DNA from: Actinomadura opuntiae | GTDB lineage: Bacteria > Actinomycetota > Actinomycetes > Streptosporangiales > Streptosporangiaceae | Assembly: GCF_030283205.1 (NCBI RefSeq) | Contig: NZ_JASNWF010000001.1 | Location: 372,001-436,000, forward strand | Direction: 5' to 3' | DNA length: 64,000 bases | In this document: positions 1 through 9,363 of the stretch, in pieces | Layout: each line of letters begins with the position of its first letter | Position numbering within the stretch: the stretch's first letter is position 1 | Made by a program: the position numbers and the translations under genes | Notes under the pieces: generated by a model | The model's database searches: none | Told to the model about the DNA's origin: nothing | What the model saw: only the letters and a program-made list of their open reading frames with translations

Positions 1-1495
1 CGAGGTTCCCTTCGGCCGCCTCGACGCTCACCACCGTCCCCTGCATGGGCGCGGGCACGGCGACCGTGCCGGGCGGCGCGTCGGGCACGGCCTGCTCGGG
101 CGCGGCGGCCTCCTCGGCCGAGGGGGTGTAGAAGCGGTGGTGCTCGCCGCGCAGCAGTTCGGGCAGATGGTCGGCAATGAAGGACGTCGGGACGCCCCCG
201 GCGGTGAAGTCCGGATGCCGCAGGACGCTCTGCAGCAGCGGAATGCTCGTCGCGACGCCCGCGATCTCGAACTCGCCGAGCGCACCGTGCGCGCGGGCGG
301 CGGCGGACGGAAGGTCCTCGGCGCGGGCGATGACCTTCGCCAGCAGCGGGTCGTAGCGGGGGCTCGTGCGGTAGCCCGCGTGCCCGTAGGTGTCGACGCG
401 GACGCCGGGGCCGGTGGGCGGCGCGAACGCGGTGAGCGTCCCGGCCTGCGGATGCGGGGTGCCGTCCGCGCCGATCGTCTCGGTGTTGACGCGCACCTGG
501 ACGGCGCAGCCGGACGCGGGCGGCGGCGCGGCGAGGCCGACGGCCGCCAGGTCCTCCCCCAGCGCGATCCGGATCTGCGCCTTCACCAGGTCGACGCCGG
601 TGATCTCTTCGGTGACGGTGTGCTCGACCTGGAGACGCGGGTTGGCCTCCAGGAACCAGAACTCCTCGCCGGAGACGAGGAACTCGAACGTGCCGAGGCT
701 CGCGTAGCGGACCCGCTCGGCCATGCGGACCGCGGCGTCCAGCAGCGCGTCACGCACGTCCGCTGCCAGTGCGGGCGCCGGGGCGATCTCGATGAGCTTC
801 TGGTGCCGCCGCTGGACGCTGCAGTCGCGTTCCCACAGGTGGGTGACGGCGCCGGAGCCGTCGCCGGCGATCTGCACCTCGATGTGGCGGGCGCGCGGCA
901 CGTGCTTCTCGGCGTAGAGGTCGCCGTTCCCGAACGACGCGAGCGCCTCGGAGCGGCACCGCTCGTACGCCTCCGCCATCTCGCCGGGGTCGGTCACGAC
1001 GCGCATGCCGCGTCCGCCGCCGCCAGCGAGGGCCTTGAGCATCACCGGGCCGTGCTTGCGCGCGAACGCCTCCGCCTCGGCGAGCGTCACCGGCCCCGGC
1101 GTCCCGGGCGTCACCGGGACGCCCGTCTCGCGGGCCAGTTCGCGGGAGCGGGTCTTGTCGCCGAACAGTTCCAGCAGTTCGGGGCGCGGGCCGACGAACG
1201 TCAGTCCGGCGGCGGCGCACTGCGCGGCGAACGCGGCGTTCTCGCTCAGGAACCCGTAGCCGGGATGGACGGCGGTGGCGCCGGCGTCCTTGGCGGCGGC
1301 GATCAGCGCGTCGGCGTCGAGGTAGCCCGCGACGCCCTCGCCGGGCAGCGCCCGGACCTCGTCGGCGCGGCGGGTGTGCGGGGACGCGGCGTCGTCGCGG
1401 GTGTGCACGGCGGCCGTCCGCAGCCCCAGTTCGGCCGCCGCCCGGACGATCCGCAGCGCGATCTCGCCCCGGTTGGCCACAAGGATCCCGCCCAC
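1..1495 (-). CDS. Acyl-CoA/acetyl-CoA carboxylase, biotin carboxylase subunit fused to a biotin carrier domain (partial, runs off left edge)
   Basis: The protein carboxylates biotin using ATP and bicarbonate to feed an acyl-CoA carboxylase. The reading frame begins at a GTG (GGILVANRGEIALRIVRAA) behind a GAGGAGG ribosome site. It shows the biotin carboxylase N-domain (residues 1-110), an ATP-grasp domain with a glycine-rich loop (LKALAGGGGRGMRVV), the FEFLVSGEEFLFLEANPRLQ region carrying the metal- and ATP-binding glutamate, and the biotin carboxylase C-domain. From about residue 475 it enters a biotinyl domain (PAPMQGTVVSVEAAEG); the biotinylated lysine would lie beyond the edge. A carboxyltransferase domain could follow off-window. 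It lies 118 bp downstream of the glucosidase on the same strand and is probably a separate unit. Confidence 0.88.
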   Translation of the reverse strand, partial: MGGILVANRGEIALRIVRAAAELGLRTAAVHTRDDAASPHTRRADEVRALPGEGVAGYLDADALIAAAKDAGATAVHPGYGFLSENAAFAAQCAAAGLTFVGPRPELLELFGDKTRSRELARETGVPVTPGTPGPVTLAEAEAFARKHGPVMLKALAGGGGRGMRVVTDPGEMAEAYERCRSEALASFGNGDLYAEKHVPRARHIEVQIAGDGSGAVTHLWERDCSVQRRHQKLIEIAPAPALAADVRDALLDAAVRMAERVRYASLGTFEFLVSGEEFWFLEANPRLQVEHTVTEEITGVDLVKAQIRIALGEDLAAVGLAAPPPASGCAVQVRVNTETIGADGTPHPQAGTLTAFAPPTGPGVRVDTYGHAGYRTSPRYDPLLAKVIARAEDLPSAAARAHGALGEFEIAGVATSIPLLQSVLRHPDFTAGGVPTSFIADHLPELLRGEHHRFYTPSAEEAAAPEQAVPDAPPGTVAVPAPMQGTVVSVEAAEGNL

Positions 1496-1576
1496 CCGGT
1501 CCCTCCTCACCCCGGCGCCCGCCCGTCGCGGGCCTGGTGGAGCCTCACTGTAGGCGGGCCGGGCGGCGCGCCCGGA

Positions 1577-1604
1577 CCGGGGCCCCATGCGGCGCGGGGC
1601 CCGG
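1577..1604 (-). terminator. Possible terminator hairpin after the GH1 gene
   Basis: Between the stop of the glucosidase and the carboxylase start, GGCCCC (1581-1586) can pair with GGGGCC (1596-1601), and further pairing is possible across a bulge. It lies just downstream of the operon on the minus strand. It has no clear U-tract, which is common for actinomycete terminators. GC-rich DNA makes chance pairing likely. Confidence 0.3.
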
Positions 1605-1613
1605 CCCGGACGG

Positions 1614-2987
<1,374 letters not shown>

Positions 2988-3027
2988 GGGTCTCCCTCAG
3001 TGGTGAGAAACGGGGCGGGCGTGTCGG

Positions 3028-3912
3028 TCACTTGACGGCGCCGGCGGTCAGGCCGGTCACCAGGAAGCGCTGCAGCAGCAGGAACCCGGCGACGACGGGG
3101 ACGCTCACCACGAGGGAGGCGGCCATCACCTGGTTCCAATAGACCTCGTGCTGCGTCGAGTAGCCCTGCAGGCCGATCGACAGCGTCCGGGTCTGGTCGT
3201 TGGTCATCACCGAGGCGAACAGCACCTCGCCCCACGCGGTCATGAACGCGTAGACGGTGACCGCGACGATGCCGGGCAGCGACGCCGGGACGATCACGCG
3301 CAGCAGCGCGCCGACCGGGCCGCAGCCGTCCACCCGCGCCGCCTCGTCCAGCTCGCGCGGGATCGACTCGAAGTAGCCGACCAGCATCCAGATCGAGAAC
3401 GGCAGCGAGAACGTCAGGTAGGTGAGGATCAGCGCGCCGCGGCTGCCGTACAGCGCGATCCCGGTCGTGTTCCCGACGTTCACGAAGATCAGGAACAGCG
3501 GCAGCAGGAACAGGATCCCGGGGAACATCTGCGTCGACAGGACCGTCACGGTGAACACCCGGCGCCCGGCGAACCGGTACCGGCTCACCGCGTACGCGGC
3601 GCCGACCGCGATGACGACCGACGCCGCGGTGGCGCCGCCCGCGACGATGACGCTGTTGGTGAAGTACCGGGCCAGCGGCACCGTCGACCACATGTCGACA
3701 TAGGGACGGAAGGTCGGCTCGGTGGGGATCCAGTGGAAGGCGCCCCGCACGTCCTTCAGCGGCTTCAGCGACGAGCTGACCATCGCATAGACCGGGACGA
3801 GCGTGAACACCGCCAGCAGCGTCAGCACGATCCGGCGCGTCCAGCGGAACGAGGCCGGCGGATCGGTGGGCGCGCGGCGCCGTCGGGCACGGGCGGGCGC
3901 GGTGTCATGCAT
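3028..3912 (-). CDS. Carbohydrate ABC transporter permease, MalG type
   Basis: This is the second inner-membrane permease of a CUT1-type sugar importer, 294 residues with about six membrane segments. The first segment (IVLTLLAVFTLVPVYAMV) follows a basic N-terminus. The cytoplasmic EAA loop that contacts the ATPase is EAARVDGCGPVGALLRVIVP. It overlaps the upstream permease by 8 bp, so translation is probably coupled. No ATPase gene is present here. In actinomycetes such importers often share a distant MsiK-type ATPase, which I infer applies here. Confidence 0.93.
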   Translation of the reverse strand: MHDTAPARARRRRAPTDPPASFRWTRRIVLTLLAVFTLVPVYAMVSSSLKPLKDVRGAFHWIPTEPTFRPYVDMWSTVPLARYFTNSVIVAGGATAASVVIAVGAAYAVSRYRFAGRRVFTVTVLSTQMFPGILFLLPLFLIFVNVGNTTGIALYGSRGALILTYLTFSLPFSIWMLVGYFESIPRELDEAARVDGCGPVGALLRVIVPASLPGIVAVTVYAFMTAWGEVLFASVMTNDQTRTLSIGLQGYSTQHEVYWNQVMAASLVVSVPVVAGFLLLQRFLVTGLTAGAVK

Positions 3913-4942
3913 GGGCGGTCCTCCGTCGCGACGTGGCGATCAGGTACACCGCCGTGACCAGCAGCAGGAACAGCAGGAGCAGGACCGACATCGCCGATCC
4001 GGTGCCGAAGTTCCAGGTGAGGAACGACGCCCGGTAGATGTGCAGCGAGATCAGGTCGCCGCCGGTGGGCGGCGCCTTCCCGAACAGCACGAACGGCGTG
4101 TTGAAGTCGTTGAACGTCCACAGGAACAGCACGAGGACGAGCACCTGGTTGATGGGGCGCAGCGCGGGCAGCGTGATGTGCCGGATCTGCCGCCAGATCC
4201 CGGCGCCGTCCAGCGCGGACGCCTCGTACAGGTCGCGCGGGACGTTCTGCAGCCCGGCCATCAGCACCAGGAACGCGAACGGCCATGACCGCCACACGAT
4301 GACGGTGACCAGCGCCCAGAAGCTGTTGTCGCCGATGAGCCAGAACGGGCGGTCGCCGCCGGTGAGGTGCAGCTGGTCGACCAGCACGTGGTTCACCATG
4401 CCGGTGTCGCGCTGGAACAGGAATCCCCATGTCATGACGGCCGCGTAGACGGGCAGCGCGTACGGGACGAGGAAGGCGGCGCGCAGCAGCCCGCGTCCGC
4501 GGAACCGGTCCTGCATCAGGATCGCGGCGGCCGTGCCGAGCAGCCACGACAGCCCGACGGCCAGCACCGTGACGCCGACCGTGACCAGGAACGAGGTCAG
4601 CAGGTCCTTGCCGATGGCGCCGTCGAAGTCGACGGCGACCCGGTAGTTGCCGAGGCCCTTGCCGGGCGCCTTCGCCCAGTCGCGAATGTAGAAGAGGGTG
4701 AGCTCGCGGAAGCTCATCCAGACGCCGACCGCGATCGGCACCACGTGCACGATCAGCTCGGCGACCACGGCGGGGGCCAGCAGCAGGTAGGGCAGCAGGC
4801 GGGGCGGGAGCCGGAACCGGCCGCGCGGCCGGCGGATGCGGCCCGCCGGCCGCTCCCCGCCCGGGCCGCCGGGGCGCCCGTGCCGGCCCCCCACGGCACG
4901 GCCCTCGCGGGCCGTGCCGGACGAGACGTTGGCGGAGGTCAT
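3905..4942 (-). CDS. Carbohydrate ABC transporter permease, MalF type
   Basis: This is the first permease of the sugar importer, 345 residues. A proline/arginine-rich cytosolic N-terminus of about 50 residues precedes the first membrane segment (LLPYLLLAPAVVAELIVHVV). The EAA loop reads EASALDGAGIWRQIRHITLP. Several further hydrophobic segments follow. The gene starts 7 bp after the binding-protein stop and overlaps the next permease. Confidence 0.92.
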   Translation of the reverse strand: MTSANVSSGTAREGRAVGGRHGRPGGPGGERPAGRIRRPRGRFRLPPRLLPYLLLAPAVVAELIVHVVPIAVGVWMSFRELTLFYIRDWAKAPGKGLGNYRVAVDFDGAIGKDLLTSFLVTVGVTVLAVGLSWLLGTAAAILMQDRFRGRGLLRAAFLVPYALPVYAAVMTWGFLFQRDTGMVNHVLVDQLHLTGGDRPFWLIGDNSFWALVTVIVWRSWPFAFLVLMAGLQNVPRDLYEASALDGAGIWRQIRHITLPALRPINQVLVLVLFLWTFNDFNTPFVLFGKAPPTGGDLISLHIYRASFLTWNFGTGSAMSVLLLLFLLLVTAVYLIATSRRRTAHA

Positions 4943-4949
4943 GCGCCGG

Positions 4950-6362
4950 TCACTTCGCCATCTGCTGCTGGGCCGCCTCGAGCTTGGCCTTGATCTTGTC
5001 GTCGGTGACGGGGCGGCCCGCGGCCGCGTCGGCGAACAGCTCCTTCATCGCGGTCCCGACGGCGGTCTCGAACTGGCTCTCGGCCGGGACCTGCGGCAGC
5101 GGCGCGGCGTGCGAGGCGAGGATGTCCTTGAACACCCGGGTGTCGGGGGTGTCGAAGGCGGGGTCGCTCTGCGCGGCGGTGACGGGCGGCAGCGACCCGT
5201 AGGCCTTGTTGAGGATCTTCTGCTCGTCGTCGCCGGTCATGAACTTCACGAACTTCAGCGCGCCGTCGCGGTTGTCGGTGTTCTTGAAGACCGCGAGGTT
5301 GATGCCGCCGACCATCGAGGTGATCGGCCGCCCGCCGGGCGGGGCCGGGGACGGCGCCGGGATCGGCACGACGCCCCATTCGCCGGGCTTCATGCCGAGG
5401 TTGGTGAAGCCGCTGGTGGTCGTCTGCCACATGAGCATCGCCGCCTTGTGGGTGGCGAAGTCGTTGATGGACTGGTTGGCCGAGTACTCGGCGTTGCCCG
5501 GCGCGGCGACCTTCTCGGTGCCGAGGAGGCCGACGTAGGACTTGATCGCGGCGACGGCCTGCGGGGTGGCGAACTGCGGCTTGCCGTCCGGGGTGAAGAA
5601 GTCGGCGCCGTACATCTGGCCGATGTTGAACGCGGCGTGCACGTTCTCGGGGATGCTGGCGCCCTCGATCGCGATGCCGTGGACGCCGCCCTTGGTGAGC
5701 TTGCGGCCGTCGTCGACCATCTCCTGCCAGGTCTTGGGCGGGTCGAGCTTGGCGTCGGCGAACATCTTCTTGTTGTAGTAGAGCCCGTAGGCGGTGGAGT
5801 AGAGCGGCACGGCGGCGGGGTCCTTGCCCTTGGCACCGGCGCTGGCGAGTGTGGCGGGCACGAACCGCTGCGCGCCGCCGACCTCGGCCATCGTCTTGGC
5901 GTCGAACGGCAGCAGTCCGCCGGTCGCCTGCAGGGACGCCGACCAGGTGTTGCCGATGTTGAGCACGTCCGGGCCCTGCCCCGAGGTGGTGGCGGCGAGG
6001 ATCCGGTTGAGCAGGTCGGTCCAGGGGACGACCTCCAGCTTGACCTTGATGCCGGTCTGCTTCTCGAACTTGTCCAGCTCGGGCTTGAGGACCCGCTGGT
6101 CGGCGGCGATGTCGGCGCCCTGGTTACTGGCCCAGTAGGTCAGCGTCTTCGGCGAGCCGTTGCCGCCGCCCGAGGTGCCGCCGCCGCACGCCGCCGCGGC
6201 GGCCAGCAGCAGCCCCGCGGTCAGTCCGGCGGTGAGCCCTGTGGCGGTGCGCCCGGCGCGGCGCCGCGCCGCGCGTCCCGGACGGCGGGCCGGTGCGGCG
6301 GCGGGCGGTTCGCCGGAGGATGTCGCGCTGTGTCCGGACGCCGGTGAGGTGGGCTGGCGCAT
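4950..6362 (-). CDS. Extracellular sugar-binding lipoprotein (ABC importer)
   Basis: This 470-residue solute-binding protein of the SBP_bac_1 type would capture the sugar outside the cell and hand it to the permeases. An unusually long basic, proline-rich N-terminus of about 40 residues leads into a hydrophobic stretch (TAGLLLAAAAAC) with the lipobox cysteine near residue 58, followed by a glycine-rich linker. The mature part begins with LTYWASNQGADIAADQ and contains TDLLNRILAATTSGQGPDVL, typical of the family. A shorter start is possible, but I see no better internal initiation codon. It is the first gene of the operon, divergent from the ROK regulator. Confidence 0.92.
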   Translation of the reverse strand: MRQPTSPASGHSATSSGEPPAAAPARRPGRAARRRAGRTATGLTAGLTAGLLLAAAAACGGGTSGGGNGSPKTLTYWASNQGADIAADQRVLKPELDKFEKQTGIKVKLEVVPWTDLLNRILAATTSGQGPDVLNIGNTWSASLQATGGLLPFDAKTMAEVGGAQRFVPATLASAGAKGKDPAAVPLYSTAYGLYYNKKMFADAKLDPPKTWQEMVDDGRKLTKGGVHGIAIEGASIPENVHAAFNIGQMYGADFFTPDGKPQFATPQAVAAIKSYVGLLGTEKVAAPGNAEYSANQSINDFATHKAAMLMWQTTTSGFTNLGMKPGEWGVVPIPAPSPAPPGGRPITSMVGGINLAVFKNTDNRDGALKFVKFMTGDDEQKILNKAYGSLPPVTAAQSDPAFDTPDTRVFKDILASHAAPLPQVPAESQFETAVGTAMKELFADAAAGRPVTDDKIKAKLEAAQQQMAK

Positions 6363-6408
6363 CGGCTCGGCCTTCCGCGTAGCAGGGAGGTGCGGTCGCT
6401 CGGGAGAG

Positions 6409-6453
6409 TTACGTCACACCTTATTTCAGGCCGTGATCTAAGCAGTGACATAA
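6409..6453. promoter_or_regulatory. Divergent promoter region with an inverted-repeat candidate operator
   Basis: The 156 bp between the binding-protein and ROK genes contain TTACGTCAC (6409-6417) and its near-perfect inverted copy GTGACATAA (6445-6453), 27 bp apart with one mismatch. CATAAT at 6449-6454 could be a -10 box for the ROK gene. The spacing and position suit a dimeric regulator controlling both directions. The assignment to the ROK protein is inference. Confidence 0.4.
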
Positions 6454-6518
6454 TCGCCGGGTCAAGACCTGAGAACCTTCGGGGGACGCGGCCGACCGGC
6501 CGCGCGAAAGGGGGCCCG

Positions 6519-7832
6519 ATGCCGGACCGGCGCCGCAGGACCGTGCGCGATCTGCGCCGTGCCAACCGCTCGGTGCTGCTGCGCCGGCTCTACTTCGACG
6601 GCCCGCTCAGCCGCCAGGACCTGGCCCGCGAGACCGGGCTCAGCCCCGCCTCGGTCAGCAACGTGGTCGGCGAGCTGATCGAGGCGGGCCTGGTCGCGGA
6701 GGCGGGCAGCGTGGAGTCCGACGGCGGCCGGCCGCGGGTGCTGCTGAAGACGGCGGCCGGTTTCGGCCACCTGATCGGCGTGGACGTCGGCGAGACGCGG
6801 GTGATGGTGGAGCTGTTCGACCTGGAGCTCACCCAGCTGGCCAAGGCCGACCTGCCGCTCGGCGACGGCGGCCACGACGAGCGCGCCGTGGTCCGGCACA
6901 TCCTGGACGGGCTGCCCGCCGTGATCGGCGGCGCGTCGGTCGACCCGTCCACCATCATCGGCGTCGGGGTCGGCGTCCCGGGCGTCATCGAGCACCGCGC
7001 CGCCGCGGGCGGCACCGAGGCGGTCGTGCACTGCCAGACGATCGGCTGGGACGGGGTGCCGCTGGAGCGGATGCTGCGCGAGGGGACCGGCCTGCCGCTG
7101 TTCGTCGACAACGGCGCCACCGCGCTCGGCCAGGCGGAGATGTGGTTCGGCGCCGGGCGCGGGCACCGCAACGCGGTCGTCGCGCTGATCGGCTCGGGCG
7201 TCGGCGCCGCGGTGATGATCGACGGCTCGCCCTACCGGGGCGCGGCGGGCAGCGCGGGCGAGTGGGGGCACACGACGTCGCAGGTCGGCGGCGTCCCGTG
7301 CCGGTGCGGTTCGCGCGGCTGCCTGGAGGCGTACGTGGGCGCGGCGGCGCTGCTGGAGCGCTACCGGGCGGCCGGCGGCCCGGCCGGCGCCGACGAGGAG
7401 GCCGCGCTCGCCGGGCTGCTGGACGACCCGTCACCGGCCGCGGCGGACCTGCGCGCCGACGTCGCCGAGCACCTCGGCGCGGGGATCGCGGACCTGGTCA
7501 ACCTGTTCAGTCCCGAGAAGATCATCATCGGCGGGTGGGCGGGGCTGCTGGCGGGCGGCCGGATGCTCGGCGCCATCGTGGACGCCACCGCCCGGTACGC
7601 CCTGCGGCAGCCGTTCGCGCAGACCTCGATCGAGCTGTGCCACCTCGGCCCGGAGGCCGTCGCGGTCGGCGCGGCGACGCTGCCGCTCGCGCACCTGCTC
7701 GACAACGGCGGCGAACCGGCCGCTCCGCCGGCCTCGACGCCCGCCGCGCCGCCGGCTCAGCCGTTGGCGGGACGGGTGGCGCGCAGCGAGTACATCAGCG
7801 GCACGCGCGGGCGCCCTTCCGGCACCCGGTAG
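6519..7832 (+). CDS. ROK family transcriptional regulator
   Basis: This is probably a sugar-responsive repressor of the adjacent beta-glucoside operon, 437 residues. An N-terminal winged helix-turn-helix (LSRQDLARETGLSPASVSNV, about residues 28-50) precedes a ROK kinase-like domain starting at GVDVGETRVMVELFD. The ROK zinc motif is present as CRCGSRGCLEAYVG. I chose the ATG at 6519 because the protein then starts directly with the arginine-rich pre-HTH segment (MPDRRRRTVRDLRRANRS). An in-frame start at 6390 would overlap the promoter region. The 3' end overlaps the convergent methyltransferase by 76 bp, and its last ~30 residues (Ala/Pro-rich then GTRGRPSGTR) are not part of the ROK fold. Confidence 0.9.
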   Translation: MPDRRRRTVRDLRRANRSVLLRRLYFDGPLSRQDLARETGLSPASVSNVVGELIEAGLVAEAGSVESDGGRPRVLLKTAAGFGHLIGVDVGETRVMVELFDLELTQLAKADLPLGDGGHDERAVVRHILDGLPAVIGGASVDPSTIIGVGVGVPGVIEHRAAAGGTEAVVHCQTIGWDGVPLERMLREGTGLPLFVDNGATALGQAEMWFGAGRGHRNAVVALIGSGVGAAVMIDGSPYRGAAGSAGEWGHTTSQVGGVPCRCGSRGCLEAYVGAAALLERYRAAGGPAGADEEAALAGLLDDPSPAAADLRADVAEHLGAGIADLVNLFSPEKIIIGGWAGLLAGGRMLGAIVDATARYALRQPFAQTSIELCHLGPEAVAVGAATLPLAHLLDNGGEPAAPPASTPAAPPAQPLAGRVARSEYISGTRGRPSGTR

Positions 7833-8566
7833 ATCGTCCCGTGCCGTTCCAGTGACCGGTAGCGCCGGAACAGCGTGTGGTCGTGCTCGTGCAGGAAGTC
7901 GATGCGCAGCCCGGCGGCGGCGAGGGCGCTGACGACCTCGCCGATTCCGTGCTGGAACTGCACGGAACGGGTGTTGCGGGTGTCCTGGCGGCCGTCAGTG
8001 TAGGTGCCGGGCTCGTCCCACACCTGCGGCGCGGCGTCGAAGTAGTCGTAGGCGACGGTGGTGCCGTCCTCGTCGTCCAGGACGTCGCCGAACGGGTGGA
8101 ACTCGGCGAGGTAGAGGAACCCGCCAGGTTCCAGCAGGCCCGCGACGACCCGCGCCCAGCGGTCCACGTCCGGGAGCCACACCAGGGCGCCGAGGCCGGT
8201 GTAGACGATCTCGTAGGTCTCCCCCAGTGCGGCGGCCGCGTCGTACACGTCGGCCTGGACGAACCGGGCCGCCAGACCGCACCCGGCCGCGATCTCCCGC
8301 GCGGCCTCGACGGCCGGGCCGGAGAAGTCCAGACCGGTGACGGTCGCACCGAGCCGGTCCCACGACAGGGTGTCCAGCCCGAAGTGGCATTGCAGGTGCA
8401 CCAGGCGGCGGCCGGCCACCGCGCCCATCTCGGCAATCTCGAAGTCGCGCAGCGCGGTGCCGCCGGCACGGAACCCGGCGACGTCGTAGAACTCGCTGGC
8501 GACGTGGATGGCGACGCGCTCGTCCCAGAGCGCCCGGTTGAGGGTTCGGTAGTCGTCTTCCGTCAC
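7757..8566 (-). CDS. Class I SAM-dependent methyltransferase
   Basis: This 269-residue methyltransferase has an unknown substrate. The SAM-binding region includes RRLVHLQCHFGLDTLSWDRL (motif I-like) and VTGLDFSGPAVEAAR with the acidic residue of motif II, then FVQADVYDAA. A long downstream region contains HPFGDVLDD and YDYFDAAPQVWDEPGTY, a pattern seen in a common actinobacterial family of unassigned methyltransferases. I start it at GTG 8566 (VTEDDYRTLNRALWDERVA); the open frame extends upstream but would run through the divergent tetR. It is divergent from the TetR gene, 51 bp away. Confidence 0.85.
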   Translation of the reverse strand: MTEDDYRTLNRALWDERVAIHVASEFYDVAGFRAGGTALRDFEIAEMGAVAGRRLVHLQCHFGLDTLSWDRLGATVTGLDFSGPAVEAAREIAAGCGLAARFVQADVYDAAAALGETYEIVYTGLGALVWLPDVDRWARVVAGLLEPGGFLYLAEFHPFGDVLDDEDGTTVAYDYFDAAPQVWDEPGTYTDGRQDTRNTRSVQFQHGIGEVVSALAAAGLRIDFLHEHDHTLFRRYRSLERHGTIYRVPEGRPRVPLMYSLRATRPANG

Positions 8567-8617
8567 CGGGCACAGGATAATGGCGGGGTGACCGCCGGCC
8601 GGAAGGACGACCGAAGC

Positions 8618-9226
8618 ATGGGCAGCGCAGACCGCCCGGTACGCGAATGCCTGCTGGACGCCGCCGCCGCGCTCCTGGTCGAGCGCGGCTACCGGGCTGT
8701 GCGCATGCAGGACGTCGCCGCTGCGGCCGGGGTGAGCCGGCAGACCGTCTACAACGAGTTCGGCGACAAGTGGGGCCTGGCGCAGGCGGTCGTGGTCCGC
8801 GACAACGACCGCTACCTCGACGGGATCGACCAGGTCCTGTCCGAGCACGAGGATCTGTACTCGGCGGTGGTCGCGGCGGTGCTGTTCACGCTGGAGATGT
8901 CCGCCGACGACCAGCTGAAGAAGGCGGTGCTGACCGGCGCCGACGGCGACGACATGCTGCCGTTGCTGACGACGCGGGCCGAGCCGGTGCTGTTCACCGC
9001 CAGCGCGCGGCTCGCCAAGCACGCGCTGCGGCAGTGGCCGGAGGTGGATCGCGACGCGCTCGTGGAGATCGCCGACGCGGCGGTCCGGCTGACGATGAGC
9101 CACATCATGCTGCCGTCCGGCCCGCCGGAGCAGGTCGCGCACTTCGTCGCGCGGATGGTGACGAGCTACATCGGGGCCTACGGGAAATCCGGTGGCCCGG
9201 CCGGGGACCGCGCGGTACGGTCGTAA
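8618..9226 (+). CDS. TetR family transcriptional regulator
   Basis: This 202-residue DNA-binding repressor has an N-terminal HTH (AVRMQDVAAAAGVSRQTVYN, about residues 27-46) followed by an all-helical ligand domain. It starts at ATG 8618 (MGSADRPVRECLLDAAAALL). It is divergent from the methyltransferase, which is its likeliest target, and upstream of the RtcB-like gene in the same direction. The ligand is unknown. Confidence 0.88.
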   Translation: MGSADRPVRECLLDAAAALLVERGYRAVRMQDVAAAAGVSRQTVYNEFGDKWGLAQAVVVRDNDRYLDGIDQVLSEHEDLYSAVVAAVLFTLEMSADDQLKKAVLTGADGDDMLPLLTTRAEPVLFTASARLAKHALRQWPEVDRDALVEIADAAVRLTMSHIMLPSGPPEQVAHFVARMVTSYIGAYGKSGGPAGDRAVRS

Positions 9227-9235
9227 CCGCCTCGC

Positions 9236-9349
9236 GGCTGCTGAACCCGAGGAACGAGCGGGCCTTCTCGCCCCGCTCCCCCGCCGTCGCGCGCGTCCGC
9301 GCGATCGGCTCCTACTCCTGTGCGCGCCGTCGCGCGCTGTCCAGCAGCC
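9236..9349 (+). ncRNA. Cloverleaf-like structured leader upstream of the rtcB-like gene (candidate)
   Basis: The intergenic RNA could close with GGCTGCTG (9236-9243) pairing to CAGCAGCC (9342-9349). Inside are three hairpins: GAGCGGG/CCCGCTC (9256-9262 with 9272-9278), TCGCGCG/CGCGCGA (9287-9293 with 9298-9304) and GCGCGC/GCGCGC (9322-9327 with 9332-9337). The last two share the same CGTC loop. It ends 14 nt before the start codon. It could instead be a leader element or the tetR terminator. High GC raises the odds of chance pairing, so this is a candidate only. Confidence 0.3.
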
Positions 9350-9363
9350 CGAAGGATCCCCCC

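Noticed and set aside
4836..6347. 503-codon plus-strand frame opposite the sugar-binding protein
   Set aside because: Low-complexity Val/Gly/Arg composition and exact overlap with a well-supported lipoprotein gene.
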